In this document: piece by piece, positions 54,070 to 62,212 of the stretch
Layout: every line of letters starts with the position of its first letter
How positions within the stretch are numbered: position 1 is the stretch's first letter
NCBI GenBank assembly: GCA_017307275.1
Contig: JAFKFK010000028.1
Coordinates: 22,184-86,183 of the forward strand
Length of the DNA stretch: 64,000 bases
Direction of reading: 5' to 3'
From: Alphaproteobacteria bacterium
Lineage (GTDB): Bacteria > Pseudomonadota > Alphaproteobacteria > Reyranellales > Reyranellaceae
Translations under genes and position numbers: made by a program
Notes under the pieces: model-generated
The model's database searches: none
Seen by the model: the letters and a program-made list of their open reading frames with translations, nothing else
Told to the model about the DNA's origin: nothing

Positions 54070-55220
54070 GCGACCAGCCGCTCCAGAAGGGCGTTCAGCC
54101 GCTGCTGTCCGGCCGGCGTGGCGCGCAGATGCGTGGCGTCGACTTCGAGAAACCCCGCGGCGAGCAGCGGCGCCAGCCGCTTTTCACCAACAGCTTCGAC
54201 GGGGTCGGCGCCAGTGACGGCGGCAAAGGTGGCGCGGTCGATACCGTCGGCCAGCCGCAGTCCCATCATCAACGCCTCCTCCACCAGATCCCGTCCTTCG
54301 ATCGACGACGTTTCCGCCGTGCCGTGACCATCGCGCTCCACGGCCTCCAGCCAGGCTTCCGGACCGCTTGCGCGTCGGGTTGCCTTCTTGGTGGCACCCT
54401 CGGCGAAGCGGCCATGGGCGCCTGGCCCGATGCCGACGTAATCCTGATACCGCCAATAGATCAAATTATGGCGGCAGGCAGCCCCCGGCCGCGCATGATT
54501 GGAAATCTCGTAGGCCGGCAGACCGGCCGCGGCGAGCCGCGCCTGGGTATGTTCGTACATCGCGGCGGCCTCGTCCTCGGCGGGCAGGATGAAGGCGCCG
54601 CGGGCGTGCTGGGTGAAGAACTTCGTGCCGCGCTCGATGGTGAGCTGATAGAGCGAAAGATGTTCGCCGGCGAGACCGAGCGCCCGTTCCAGCTCGGCGG
54701 CCCATGCCTCCGGTGTCTGGCCGGGGCGCGAATAGATCAGGTCGAAGGAGTGGCGCCCGAAGTGGCGGCGTGCTGTCTCAAGAGCCGCGAGCGCCTCGTC
54801 GACCGAATGCTCGCGACCGAGAAACTTCAGCGCCGTCGGATCGAGCGCCTGGATGCCGAGCGACACCCGATTGACGCCGGCCTGAGCCAGGGCGGCGAAG
54901 CGGCTTGCCTCCACCGAGGTCGGATTGGCTTCGAGCGTGATCTCGATGTCGTCGACGGTATCCCAGAGCGACCGCGTGCGTTCGATCAACGCGGCCACGG
55001 TATCCGGCTCCATCAAAGATGGCGTGCCGCCGCCGAAGAACATGGTTTCGACGCGGCGGCCCGACGCTTCACGCGCCGCATGCTCCAGCTCTGTGAGGAG
55101 CGCTTTACGCCAACGCGCCTGCTCGACGCCGTCGCGAACGTGACTGTTGAAATCGCAGTAGGGGCACTTCGATTTGCAGAAGGGCCAGTGAACATAAACG
55201 CCCAGAGGCGTCGCGCTCAT
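54066..55220 (-). CDS. hemW: Haem chaperone / coproporphyrinogen III oxidase-like HemW
   Basis: 384 residues from ATG 55220. Radical SAM motif is FCKSKCPYCDF (Cys15, 19, 22) and the SAM loop FFGGGTPSLMEPDTV. HRNGIGTGAHGR-like YVGIGPGAHGRFAEG is conserved, and RHNLIYWRYQ with the C-terminal winged helix (FLEVDATHLRATPAGQQRLN) completes it. HemW binds haem; oxygen-independent coproporphyrinogen oxidase activity is not expected. The ATG overlaps the rdgB TGA (ATGA). Confidence 0.94.
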   Translation of the reverse strand: MSATPLGVYVHWPFCKSKCPYCDFNSHVRDGVEQARWRKALLTELEHAAREASGRRVETMFFGGGTPSLMEPDTVAALIERTRSLWDTVDDIEITLEANPTSVEASRFAALAQAGVNRVSLGIQALDPTALKFLGREHSVDEALAALETARRHFGRHSFDLIYSRPGQTPEAWAAELERALGLAGEHLSLYQLTIERGTKFFTQHARGAFILPAEDEAAAMYEHTQARLAAAGLPAYEISNHARPGAACRHNLIYWRYQDYVGIGPGAHGRFAEGATKKATRRASGPEAWLEAVERDGHGTAETSSIEGRDLVEEALMMGLRLADGIDRATFAAVTGADPVEAVGEKRLAPLLAAGFLEVDATHLRATPAGQQRLNALLERLVA

Positions 55221-55831
55221 CCGAAGCAGGCCTCGACCATCATTCGGAACGCCCGGCCGCGATGGCTGATCGCGTTCTTCTCGGCGTCGGACATTTCGGC
55301 CGTCGTGCGCGTGTCGCCTTTCGGCTGAAAGCAGGGGTCGTAGCCATGGCCGCCGGTACCGCGCGGCGGCCAGACAATCGAGCCATCGAGCGTGCCGTGG
55401 AAGAGTTCGAGATGCTCGTCGGGCCAGGCCAGCACCAGCACGCAATGGAACGTCGCCGTGCGTGCTGCGTCGGTCTGCGGCACGCCGCGGGCGGCCAGCT
55501 CGTCCTGGATGCGGCGCATGCCCACCATGGCGTCGCGCGTCGGGCCTTCCCAGTCGGCGGTGTAGAGACCGGGCTGATTGTCGAGCGCGTGCACGCTGAG
55601 GCCGGAATCGTCGGCCAGGACCGGCAGGCCGCTGGCGCGGGTCGCGGCCAGCGCCTTGATCGTGGCGTTCTCCTCGAAGGTGCTGCCGGTCTCGTCCGGT
55701 GCGGGCAGGCCAAGCTCGCCTGCCGAGACGATCTCGACGCCGAAAGGCGACAGCATGGTGCGAATCTCGCCCGTCTTGCCGCGGTTGTGAGTCGCCACGA
55801 CCAGTTTCGGCAGGACGAAGCGGCGCGCCAT
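55217..55831 (-). CDS. rdgB: Non-canonical purine NTP pyrophosphatase (RdgB/HAM1)
   Basis: 204 residues. Removes ITP, dITP and XTP. Start PKLVVATHNRGKTGEIRTML and the LPVLADDSGLSVHALDNQPG and GTGGHGYDPCFQPKGDTRTT blocks are diagnostic. SHRGRA ends it. Its ATG shares a base with the rph TGA. Second gene of the rph-rdgB-hemW unit. Confidence 0.95.
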   Translation of the reverse strand: MARRFVLPKLVVATHNRGKTGEIRTMLSPFGVEIVSAGELGLPAPDETGSTFEENATIKALAATRASGLPVLADDSGLSVHALDNQPGLYTADWEGPTRDAMVGMRRIQDELAARGVPQTDAARTATFHCVLVLAWPDEHLELFHGTLDGSIVWPPRGTGGHGYDPCFQPKGDTRTTAEMSDAEKNAISHRGRAFRMMVEACFG

Positions 55832-56550
55832 CAGGTCTTGCCGACCGCCGTGCGCTGCAACACCGTGAGTTCGCCGATGCCTTTCTTGGCAAGGCTCAGC
55901 AGCTCCAGGAACTGCGCTTCGCTGAACGGGTCCTGCTCGGCGGTGCCCTGGACTTCGACGATGCCACCGTTGCCGGTCAGCACGAAATTGGCGTCGGCCT
56001 CGGCCTTGGAATCCTCGGGGTAGTCGAGGTCGAGCACGGCCTTGCCTTCCCAGAGACCGCAGGAGACCGCGGCGACCTGACCGGTGATCGGGTTGGCCGC
56101 GAGCTTTCCTTCCTTGATCAGGCGCTCGAAGGCGAAGTGCAGCGCTACCCAGGAGCCGGTGATGCTGGCGGTGCGGGTGCCGCCATCGGCCTGCAGCACG
56201 TCGCAGTCGATGTTGATCTGTCGTTCGCCCATCGCCTGCAGGTTGACCACCGCGCGCAGGGAACGGCCAATCAGGCGCTGGATTTCCTGGGTGCGGCCCG
56301 ATTGCTTGCCGCGCGCGGCTTCACGGTCCGTGCGTGTGTGGGTGGAGCGCGGCAGCATGCCGTATTCGGCCGTCACCCAGCCCTTGCCGGAATTGCGCAT
56401 CCACGGCGGCACCTTCTCGTCGATCGAGGCGGTGCAGAGCACATGGGTGTCGCCGAACTTCACGAGGCAGGAGCCTTCGGCATGGCGCGAGAACCCCGGT
56501 TCCAGCGAAACCGGGCGAAGCTGGTCGGGGGCGCGGCCGGAAGGGCGCAT
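55831..56550 (-). CDS. rph: Ribonuclease PH
   Basis: 239 residues from ATG 56550, the usual size. AGGAG lies 8 bases upstream. Blocks: [80 protein letters not shown]. It trims tRNA 3' ends phosphorolytically. Divergent from hrcA with 85 bases between starts. First gene of the operon. Confidence 0.96.
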   Translation of the reverse strand: MRPSGRAPDQLRPVSLEPGFSRHAEGSCLVKFGDTHVLCTASIDEKVPPWMRNSGKGWVTAEYGMLPRSTHTRTDREAARGKQSGRTQEIQRLIGRSLRAVVNLQAMGERQINIDCDVLQADGGTRTASITGSWVALHFAFERLIKEGKLAANPITGQVAAVSCGLWEGKAVLDLDYPEDSKAEADANFVLTGNGGIVEVQGTAEQDPFSEAQFLELLSLAKKGIGELTVLQRTAVGKT

Positions 56551-56635
56551 AAAGGGTCTCCTGACGGGGTGAGGCCGGTGGGTGTAACGCCGGCCTTCAT
56601 TGACCGCAATGCCTGCACTACCTACATTTTTTGCC

Positions 56636-57745
56636 ATGGCGATTCACCGTATCGGCATTCAAGGAGGCGGCCTCGCCGAGACACCGTCGGGGCAGCGGCA
56701 GGCGGCCTCGGTCACGGAACTGAACGACCGGGCGCGTGAGGTGCTGCGCCATGTCGTCGAGAGCTATGTCGAGACCGGCGAGCCGGTCGGCTCGCGCGCG
56801 TTGACCCGCAAGCTTACCGAGACGCTCTCGCCTGCCACCATCCGCAACATCATGGCCGACCTGCAGGATGCCGGCTTGCTTTACGCGCCGCACACCTCGG
56901 CCGGTCGCCTGCCGACCGACGCAGGCCTCAAGCTGTTCGTCAACGGCCTGCTCGAAATCGGTAATATCTCCGAGGAGGAGCGCGAATCGATCGAAGCGCG
57001 CTGCGCCACGGTCGGCCGCAGCGTCACGGAGGCGCTGGAACAGGCGACCACCATGCTGTCGGGCCTGTCGCGCTGCGCCGGACTGGTGATGGCGCCCAAG
57101 ACCGAGCATCCGCTGAAGCATATCGAGTTCGTCAATCTCGGCCCCGGCCGGGCGCTGGTCGTCACGGTCACGCAGTCGGGCCATGTCGAGAACCGCGTGA
57201 TCGACACGCCGATCGGCATGCCGCCGTCCGCGCTCACCGAGGCCAGCAACTATCTGAACGCGCGGCTGAGCGGCCGGACCTTCGACGAGGCGCGTCGCCT
57301 GATCCTCGAAGACCTGAAGCTGAAGCGTGCCGAGCTGAACGACCTGACGGCGCGCGTGATCGAATCGGGGCTGGCCACCTGGGCGGGCGAGCCCGGCGCC
57401 GGCGGCGCGTTGATCGTGCGTGGCCAGGCGCGGCTTCTCGAAGACATCACCGCCATCGAAGACCTGGAGCGCGTGCGGCTGCTGTTCGATGCACTGGAAC
57501 GCGGCGAGAGCTTCGTGCGCCTGTTGGAACTCGCGAATGTGGCGTCGGGCGTGCAGATCTTCATCGGCGCCGACAATCCGCTGTTCGCCAACACCGGCTG
57601 TTCGATGGTGGTGGCGCCGTTCCGCGATTCGCAGGAACGAATCCTGGGTGCCATCGGTGTAATCGGCCCGACGCGGCTCAACTACGCGCGCATCATCCCG
57701 CTGGTCGACTACACCGCCCGCGCCATCGGCCGCGTGGTGGGTTGA
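56636..57745 (+). CDS. hrcA: Heat-inducible transcription repressor HrcA
   Basis: 369 residues from ATG 56636. The N-terminal winged helix reads [40 protein letters not shown] and [20 protein letters not shown], as in HrcA. The rest is GAF-like ([20 protein letters not shown]). HrcA binds CIRCE to repress groESL/dnaK. No CIRCE is seen near here, and grpE, which usually follows hrcA, is absent. The residues before VTELND are poorly conserved, so the start is uncertain. Confidence 0.94.
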   Translation: MAIHRIGIQGGGLAETPSGQRQAASVTELNDRAREVLRHVVESYVETGEPVGSRALTRKLTETLSPATIRNIMADLQDAGLLYAPHTSAGRLPTDAGLKLFVNGLLEIGNISEEERESIEARCATVGRSVTEALEQATTMLSGLSRCAGLVMAPKTEHPLKHIEFVNLGPGRALVVTVTQSGHVENRVIDTPIGMPPSALTEASNYLNARLSGRTFDEARRLILEDLKLKRAELNDLTARVIESGLATWAGEPGAGGALIVRGQARLLEDITAIEDLERVRLLFDALERGESFVRLLELANVASGVQIFIGADNPLFANTGCSMVVAPFRDSQERILGAIGVIGPTRLNYARIIPLVDYTARAIGRVVG

Positions 57746-57771
57746 TCAGACGGGCTGATCAGGTGGGCTGA

Positions 57772-58383
57772 CTACCAGTCCTTTTCGTCGAAGTCCTCGA
57801 ACTGCTTCATCTCGTCGTCGGCCGTCGAGGCCGGGCGTGCCGCTTCGTCGGCAGGATGCGACAGCACCCGCAGGCGCGTGTCGCGAGTGAGTAGCGGCAG
57901 TAGTTCGAGAAGATCGTCGCGGGCGAAGGCGACGCAGCCCTGGGTCGGGCTGTAATCCTCACGCGCGATATGGAGGAAGATGGCGCTGCCCCATTCGCCC
58001 TCGGGCGGATCGTCGTTGTAGCCGACCACGACCACCACGTCGTAGAGCCCGTCCTCGCGCCACATCTTCTCGTGGCTCCAGTCGTTGGGGATATGGACCA
58101 GGCGATTGTAGGTGGGCGCACGCGGGTCGTCGCACCAGCCGTCATGTTCGTTGATCGGTCGCGCCGGCAACTGGGTCTTGGGCAGGACCACGCGGTCGTT
58201 GCGGAAATAGATCCGGCGCAGCGGAAATTCGCCGACAGGCGTGGCGGCATCGCCCTCGACCTTGTCCTCGCGTATGCCGCCTGCACCCAGCGTGCAACGC
58301 CACCGGCGCTCGCCCAGGCGGGCGCTCGCCAGCGAGGTTTCGGCCGAATCGGCCTGCACGATCAGGACATTTTCGTCGGTCAT
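57772..58383 (-). CDS. L,D-transpeptidase (YkuD-like) family protein
   Basis: 203 residues. The YkuD core ends in SAIFLHIAREDYSPTQGCVAFARDDLLEL, in which His and the TQGC Cys fit the catalytic pattern. KTQLPARPINEHDGWCDDPR is family-like. No signal peptide is present, so it may act in the cytoplasm or need another start. The C-terminal tail is acidic (DDEMKQFEDFDEKDW). It converges on hrcA with 26 bases between stops. Confidence 0.82.
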   Translation of the reverse strand: MTDENVLIVQADSAETSLASARLGERRWRCTLGAGGIREDKVEGDAATPVGEFPLRRIYFRNDRVVLPKTQLPARPINEHDGWCDDPRAPTYNRLVHIPNDWSHEKMWREDGLYDVVVVVGYNDDPPEGEWGSAIFLHIAREDYSPTQGCVAFARDDLLELLPLLTRDTRLRVLSHPADEAARPASTADDEMKQFEDFDEKDW

Positions 58384-58435
58384 TGCTTGGGTCTCCGGTG
58401 CCCTTCATAAAGACACGCTCTTGAAGGAGGAAGCG

Positions 58436-59137
58436 ATGGCTTATGTCGTGACGCCGCCGGCCACGGTCGGCGTACCGGTCAACGGAACCGGCGATCTGTT
58501 TCCAGTGCGCCGCATCTTCTGCGTCGGCCGCAACTACGCCGCCCATGCGCGCGAGATGGGCCACGATCCCGACCGCGAGCCGCCCTTCTTCTTCACCAAG
58601 CCGGCCGATGCCATCGTCATCTGCGCCGACCCGAAGAACCCGACCAAGGTCGCCTATCCGCCGGCCACCAAGAACCTGCACCACGAGATGGAATTGGTGG
58701 TGGCGATGAAGTCCGGCGGCTCGGACATCCCCGTCGACAAGGCGCTCGAGCATGTGTTCGGCTACGGCGTCGGCCTCGACATGACGCGCCGCGATCTGCA
58801 GAACCAAGCCAAGGACATGGGTCGCCCGTGGGATATGGGCAAGGGCTTCGATCAGTCCGCGCCGATCGGCGAGATCTATCCGGCCGCCAACATCGGCCAT
58901 CCGTCGAAGGGCACCATCCAGCTCGACGTCAACGGCAAGACCCGCCAGAAGTCGGACCTCAACGCGCTGATCTGGAGCGTGCCCGAGACGATCTCCTATC
59001 TCTCGGGCCTCGTGACGCTGGCCGCCGGCGACCTGATCTACACCGGCACGCCCGACGGCGTGGCCGCCGTCGTCAAGGGCGATACGCTCTCGGGCTTCGT
59101 CGACGGCTGCGGGACCGTGACCTGCACGTTGGTGTAG
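58436..59137 (+). CDS. Fumarylacetoacetate hydrolase family protein
   Basis: 233 residues. AAGGAGGA precedes the ATG. Metal site and core: RRIFCVGRNYAAHAREMGHD, FFFTKPADAIVICADP, LHHEMELVVAMKSGG, GYGVGLDMTRRDLQNQAKDM and IYTGTPDGVAAVVKGD. These resemble fumarylpyruvate or acylpyruvate hydrolases. The exact substrate is open. The longer upstream frame was not used. Divergent from the L,D-transpeptidase gene and converging with the zinc metallopeptidase. Confidence 0.92.
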   Translation: MAYVVTPPATVGVPVNGTGDLFPVRRIFCVGRNYAAHAREMGHDPDREPPFFFTKPADAIVICADPKNPTKVAYPPATKNLHHEMELVVAMKSGGSDIPVDKALEHVFGYGVGLDMTRRDLQNQAKDMGRPWDMGKGFDQSAPIGEIYPAANIGHPSKGTIQLDVNGKTRQKSDLNALIWSVPETISYLSGLVTLAAGDLIYTGTPDGVAAVVKGDTLSGFVDGCGTVTCTLV

Positions 59138-59140
59138 CAA

Positions 59141-60094
59141 CTATAATTGTTGGGCCTTGAAGGTATCGCACTTCCGCGGATCGCCGCTGTCGAGGCCGAT
59201 GCGGAACCAGCGGGCGCGTTGCGCGCTGGTGCCGTGCGTGAAGCTGTCGGGCACGACTCGGCCCTGCGCCTGACGCTGTAGCGCATCGTCGCCAATCGCC
59301 GTCGCGGCAGCCAACGCCTGCTCTACGTCCTTGTCGTCGATCATCCTGCCGCCGCGCTGCTTGTCGGCGCGATTGGCCCAGACGCCGGCAAAGCAGTCGG
59401 CCTGCAATTCCGTCCGCACGGAAAGCGCATTGCCGTCGCGCCGGCTCATGCTCTGGCGCATCTGCTGCACCTTGTCGGAGATGCCGAGCAGCTTCTGTAC
59501 GTGATGGCCGATCTCGTGGGCGATCACGTAGGCCTGCGGGAACTGGCCGGGCGCGCGGAAGCGGCGTGCCAGCTCGTCGAAGAAGCCGAGGTCGAGATAG
59601 ACCCGTTGATCGGCCGGGCAATAGAAAGGTCCCATTGCCGCCTGGCCGACGCCGCACTCGGTGCGCGTGGCGTCGCGGAACAGCACCAGCTTGGGTTCTC
59701 GATACTGCCCGCCCAGCTCGCGGAAGATGTCGCTCCACACATCTTCGGTGCTCTTGAGCACGCGCGAGACGAACTGCGACTCGGCATCGGTCGCGCCCGC
59801 CGACGCGGATGGCCCGCTTTGCGATGGCGCCGACCGTGGCGGCGGGGAGGGGGCCGGCGAATAGCTCGCGCCACCGCCGCCGCCGGCAATGTCGCTCAGG
59901 ATCGCGCCCGGATCGGCGCCCATGATCATGGCGATGACGACGAAGGCCACCAGCCCGAAGCCGCCCTTGAACAGGCCGCCGCCCCCGCCGCCCATCGGGA
60001 TGGGAAAGCCGCCGCCCATGCCGCCGCCGCCGCTCATGCTGTCGTCGCTGCGGCGATCCTCGATGTTGCTGCTCTGGTCGCCATCCATCTGCAT
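59141..60094 (-). CDS. Neutral zinc metallopeptidase (YpfJ family)
   Basis: 317 residues. Glycine-rich N-terminus with a membrane segment (FGLVAFVVIAMIMGAD), then the peptidase domain with YVIAHEIGHHVQKLLGISDK (HExxH) and TELQADCFAGVWANRADKQR as the third ligand block. The SSNIEDRRSD start is typical. Localises to the inner membrane with the catalytic domain outside. Function not established. ATG 60094. Converges on the FAH gene. Confidence 0.93.
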   Translation of the reverse strand: MQMDGDQSSNIEDRRSDDSMSGGGGMGGGFPIPMGGGGGGLFKGGFGLVAFVVIAMIMGADPGAILSDIAGGGGGASYSPAPSPPPRSAPSQSGPSASAGATDAESQFVSRVLKSTEDVWSDIFRELGGQYREPKLVLFRDATRTECGVGQAAMGPFYCPADQRVYLDLGFFDELARRFRAPGQFPQAYVIAHEIGHHVQKLLGISDKVQQMRQSMSRRDGNALSVRTELQADCFAGVWANRADKQRGGRMIDDKDVEQALAAATAIGDDALQRQAQGRVVPDSFTHGTSAQRARWFRIGLDSGDPRKCDTFKAQQL

Positions 60095-60159
60095 GGCCGG
60101 TCTCCCTCACCGAGATCGTAACGTCGAGATTATATCCGGATCGTCTATAGTGCCGCGCA

Positions 60160-60981
60160 ATGAGTCTCACCATTGCTACCTGGAACATAAACTCGGTCCG
60201 GCTGCGGATCGCCAACGTCGAACGTTACCTGAAGTTGCGCAAGCCCGATGTGCTTTGCCTGCAGGAAACCAAGTGTCCGGACGAGTTCTTTCCCCATGCG
60301 GCCTTCGAGCGGATGGGTTACGTCCATCGCCTCGTGCAGGGCATGAAAGCCTACAACGGCGTGGCGATCCTCTCCAAGGTGCCGTTCTCCGGCACCAATA
60401 TTCACCATCGCTGCGGCAAGGAGGATTGCCGGCATGTCGAAGCTGCCCTCGATATCGGCGGCGATCCGATCCTGCTCGACAATCTCTATATCCCGGCCGG
60501 CGGCGACATCCCCGACCCCGAACTCAACATCAAGTTCGCACATAAGCTCGATTTCTATCGCGAGATGGCCGGCTGGTACGCTGATCGCAAGCCGCGTCCG
60601 CGTGTGCGCAAGGGGCTGCGCCGCATCTCGGTTGGCGACCTCAATGTTGCACCGCTGGAGCATGATGTGTGGAGCCACAAGCAGCTCCTGAAGATCGTCT
60701 CGCATACGCCGGTCGAGGTCGAGCTGTTCGGCCGCCTGCAGGCCTCGCTCGACTGGATCGACGTGCCGCGCCAGTTCGTGGCGCCCGACAAGAAGCTCTA
60801 TTCCTGGTGGAGCTATCGCAACAACGACTGGCGCGCTTCTAATCGCGGCCGTCGGCTCGATCATATTCTCGCCAGTCCGGCGCTGGCCGGCGCGATTTCC
60901 AGTCATCATATCGATGTAAATCTGAGAGACTGGGACCTCGCATCGGATCACGTACCGGTGTCGGCCACCTTCGAGGTTTGA
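60160..60981 (+). CDS. xth: Exodeoxyribonuclease III
   Basis: 273 residues. AP endonuclease of base-excision repair. TWNINSVRLRIANVERYLKL, VLCLQETKCPDEFFPHAAFE, LDNLYIPAGGDIPDPELNIK and SWWSYRNNDWRASNRGRRLD then DHVPVSATF are the standard motifs. Two in-frame cysteines in GKEDCRHVEAALDIGGDP are noted. Length is normal. Divergent from the zinc metallopeptidase. Confidence 0.95.
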   Translation: MSLTIATWNINSVRLRIANVERYLKLRKPDVLCLQETKCPDEFFPHAAFERMGYVHRLVQGMKAYNGVAILSKVPFSGTNIHHRCGKEDCRHVEAALDIGGDPILLDNLYIPAGGDIPDPELNIKFAHKLDFYREMAGWYADRKPRPRVRKGLRRISVGDLNVAPLEHDVWSHKQLLKIVSHTPVEVELFGRLQASLDWIDVPRQFVAPDKKLYSWWSYRNNDWRASNRGRRLDHILASPALAGAISSHHIDVNLRDWDLASDHVPVSATFEV

Positions 60982-61004
60982 AGCGAGATCTGAGGGGAGA
61001 TCAC

Positions 61005-61247
61005 ATGTCGATCATCATAACGCTGGTCATTGGTCTGATCGTCGGCCTGCTTGCCCGCTTCCTCACGCCGGGCCCCAACCCGCACGGCATCATCGTCACG
61101 ATCGTGATCGGCATCGTCGGTGCGGTGATCGCGACCTATGGCGGCCAGGCGCTGGGTCTGTATCAGCCGGGCCAGCCGGCGGGCTTCATCGGCTCGGTGA
61201 TCGGCGCGGTCGTGCTGCTGGTGATCCTGCGCCTCGTCCAGCGCTAG
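61005..61247 (+). CDS. GlsB/YeaQ/YmgE-family small membrane protein
   Basis: 80 residues with three hydrophobic helices (IIITLVIGLIVGLLARFLTP; IIVTIVIGIVGAVIATYGGQ; GFIGSVIGAVVLLVILRLVQ). This is the transglycosylase-associated stress family; the biochemical role is unknown. GAGGGGA is the ribosome-binding site. ATG 61005 was chosen over an upstream extension. Its stop overlaps the opposite-strand methyltransferase stop by 4 bases. Confidence 0.9.
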   Translation: MSIIITLVIGLIVGLLARFLTPGPNPHGIIVTIVIGIVGAVIATYGGQALGLYQPGQPAGFIGSVIGAVVLLVILRLVQR

Positions 61248-61732
61248 CCGACCCGGTACAGAAAATACCGGCCCTCCGGCACGCCGGGGGGATCGGGCTG
61301 GCGCTGCCAGCGCGCGACGTCGAGCGTCTGGTTGGCAAGGACATAACTCCCTTTGGCTGCCAGCGCATCGAGCGCGGGGCCGAGCCACCTGCCCATCGCG
61401 ACGTTGGCCTCGTGATCGCCGGTGCCGAGATCGGTATGGATCAGCGCCGCCGCCGCCCCGAGCCTGGCCGCCGCACGCGGGATCGACTCGTTCGCCTCGC
61501 CGAGAAACAGCCGATCGTCGGGCGGGATGCAGTCGGGATGGGCTGCTACCTTGCGCTCGAACACGAAAATGTCACGACCAGGGAAAAGATCGCGTAGATG
61601 GTCGTAGGTGCGGCCATTGCCCAATCCGACCTCCAGGATTGGGCCGGGCAACGCATCGATGGCGGGCTTCAGGAAATTGAGGCAATCGCGCTGCGCCTTC
61701 ATGCGCGCGATGAAACTGTCCAGACGACTCAT
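61244..61732 (-). CDS. Class I SAM-dependent methyltransferase (Methyltransf_17-like)
   Basis: 162 residues, shorter than usual but with a full SAM pocket: ILEVGLGNGRTYDHLRDLFP, IFVFERKVAAHPDCIPP and ALIHTDLGTGDHEANVAMGR. C-terminal ends GRYFLYRVG. Acceptor unknown. It follows the CNB-domain gene by 9 bases on the same strand and so belongs to the ABC-CNB-methyltransferase transcript. Confidence 0.85.
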   Translation of the reverse strand: MSRLDSFIARMKAQRDCLNFLKPAIDALPGPILEVGLGNGRTYDHLRDLFPGRDIFVFERKVAAHPDCIPPDDRLFLGEANESIPRAAARLGAAAALIHTDLGTGDHEANVAMGRWLGPALDALAAKGSYVLANQTLDVARWQRQPDPPGVPEGRYFLYRVG

Positions 61733-61741
61733 GCGTGATGC

Positions 61742-62194
61742 TCAGGCCGCCGCCTTGGTTGCCGCACGCAGCTTCTCGTTGGTGTCTTCCAAACGATGCG
61801 CCAGCTCGCGCATGATCTCGACCGCCATCTGCGGGAACTCTGCAACCAGGCGGTAGAACATGTCTTTGGTGATCTTGAGGGTGCTGAGCGGTTCGCGCGC
61901 CTTGATGGTGGCGGTGCGCGGCACGTCGCACAGAATGGCGATCTCGCCGAAGAAGCTGTTGCGCTGCATCTCGGCGACGGCGATCTGGCCGTTTGCGGTA
62001 TCGATCAGGACATCGGCGACGCCGCCCAGGATGACGTACATCGTGTCGCCGGGATCGCCCTGGTGGCAGACCTCCTGGCCTGCGGCGAAGTTCACGCGCT
62101 CGCTGGTGAAGGCCAGCAGCTTCAGTTTCGCCTGCTCGACCTTGGAGAAGATGGGAACACCCTTCAGCAGTTCGACTTCTTCGTTGAGGTTCAT
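61742..62194 (-). CDS. Cyclic-nucleotide-binding domain protein
   Basis: 150 residues containing one CNB domain without DNA-binding or kinase domain. Binding cassette FFGEIAILCDVPRTATIKA has the conserved Glu and Arg that hold the cyclic nucleotide phosphate. The C-terminal helix is MAVEIMRELAHRLEDTNEKL. The ATG at 62194 has GAGGAC upstream. It lies 18 bases downstream of the ABC ATPase gene, so cyclic nucleotide control of that system is inferred. Confidence 0.9.
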   Translation of the reverse strand: MNLNEEVELLKGVPIFSKVEQAKLKLLAFTSERVNFAAGQEVCHQGDPGDTMYVILGGVADVLIDTANGQIAVAEMQRNSFFGEIAILCDVPRTATIKAREPLSTLKITKDMFYRLVAEFPQMAVEIMRELAHRLEDTNEKLRAATKAAA

Positions 62195-62212
62195 CGTGTC
62201 CTCCTCGATCAG

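Noticed and set aside
55221..55892. N-terminal extension of the hemW frame into rdgB
   Set aside because: rdgB is certain here and the HemW start motif begins at 55220.
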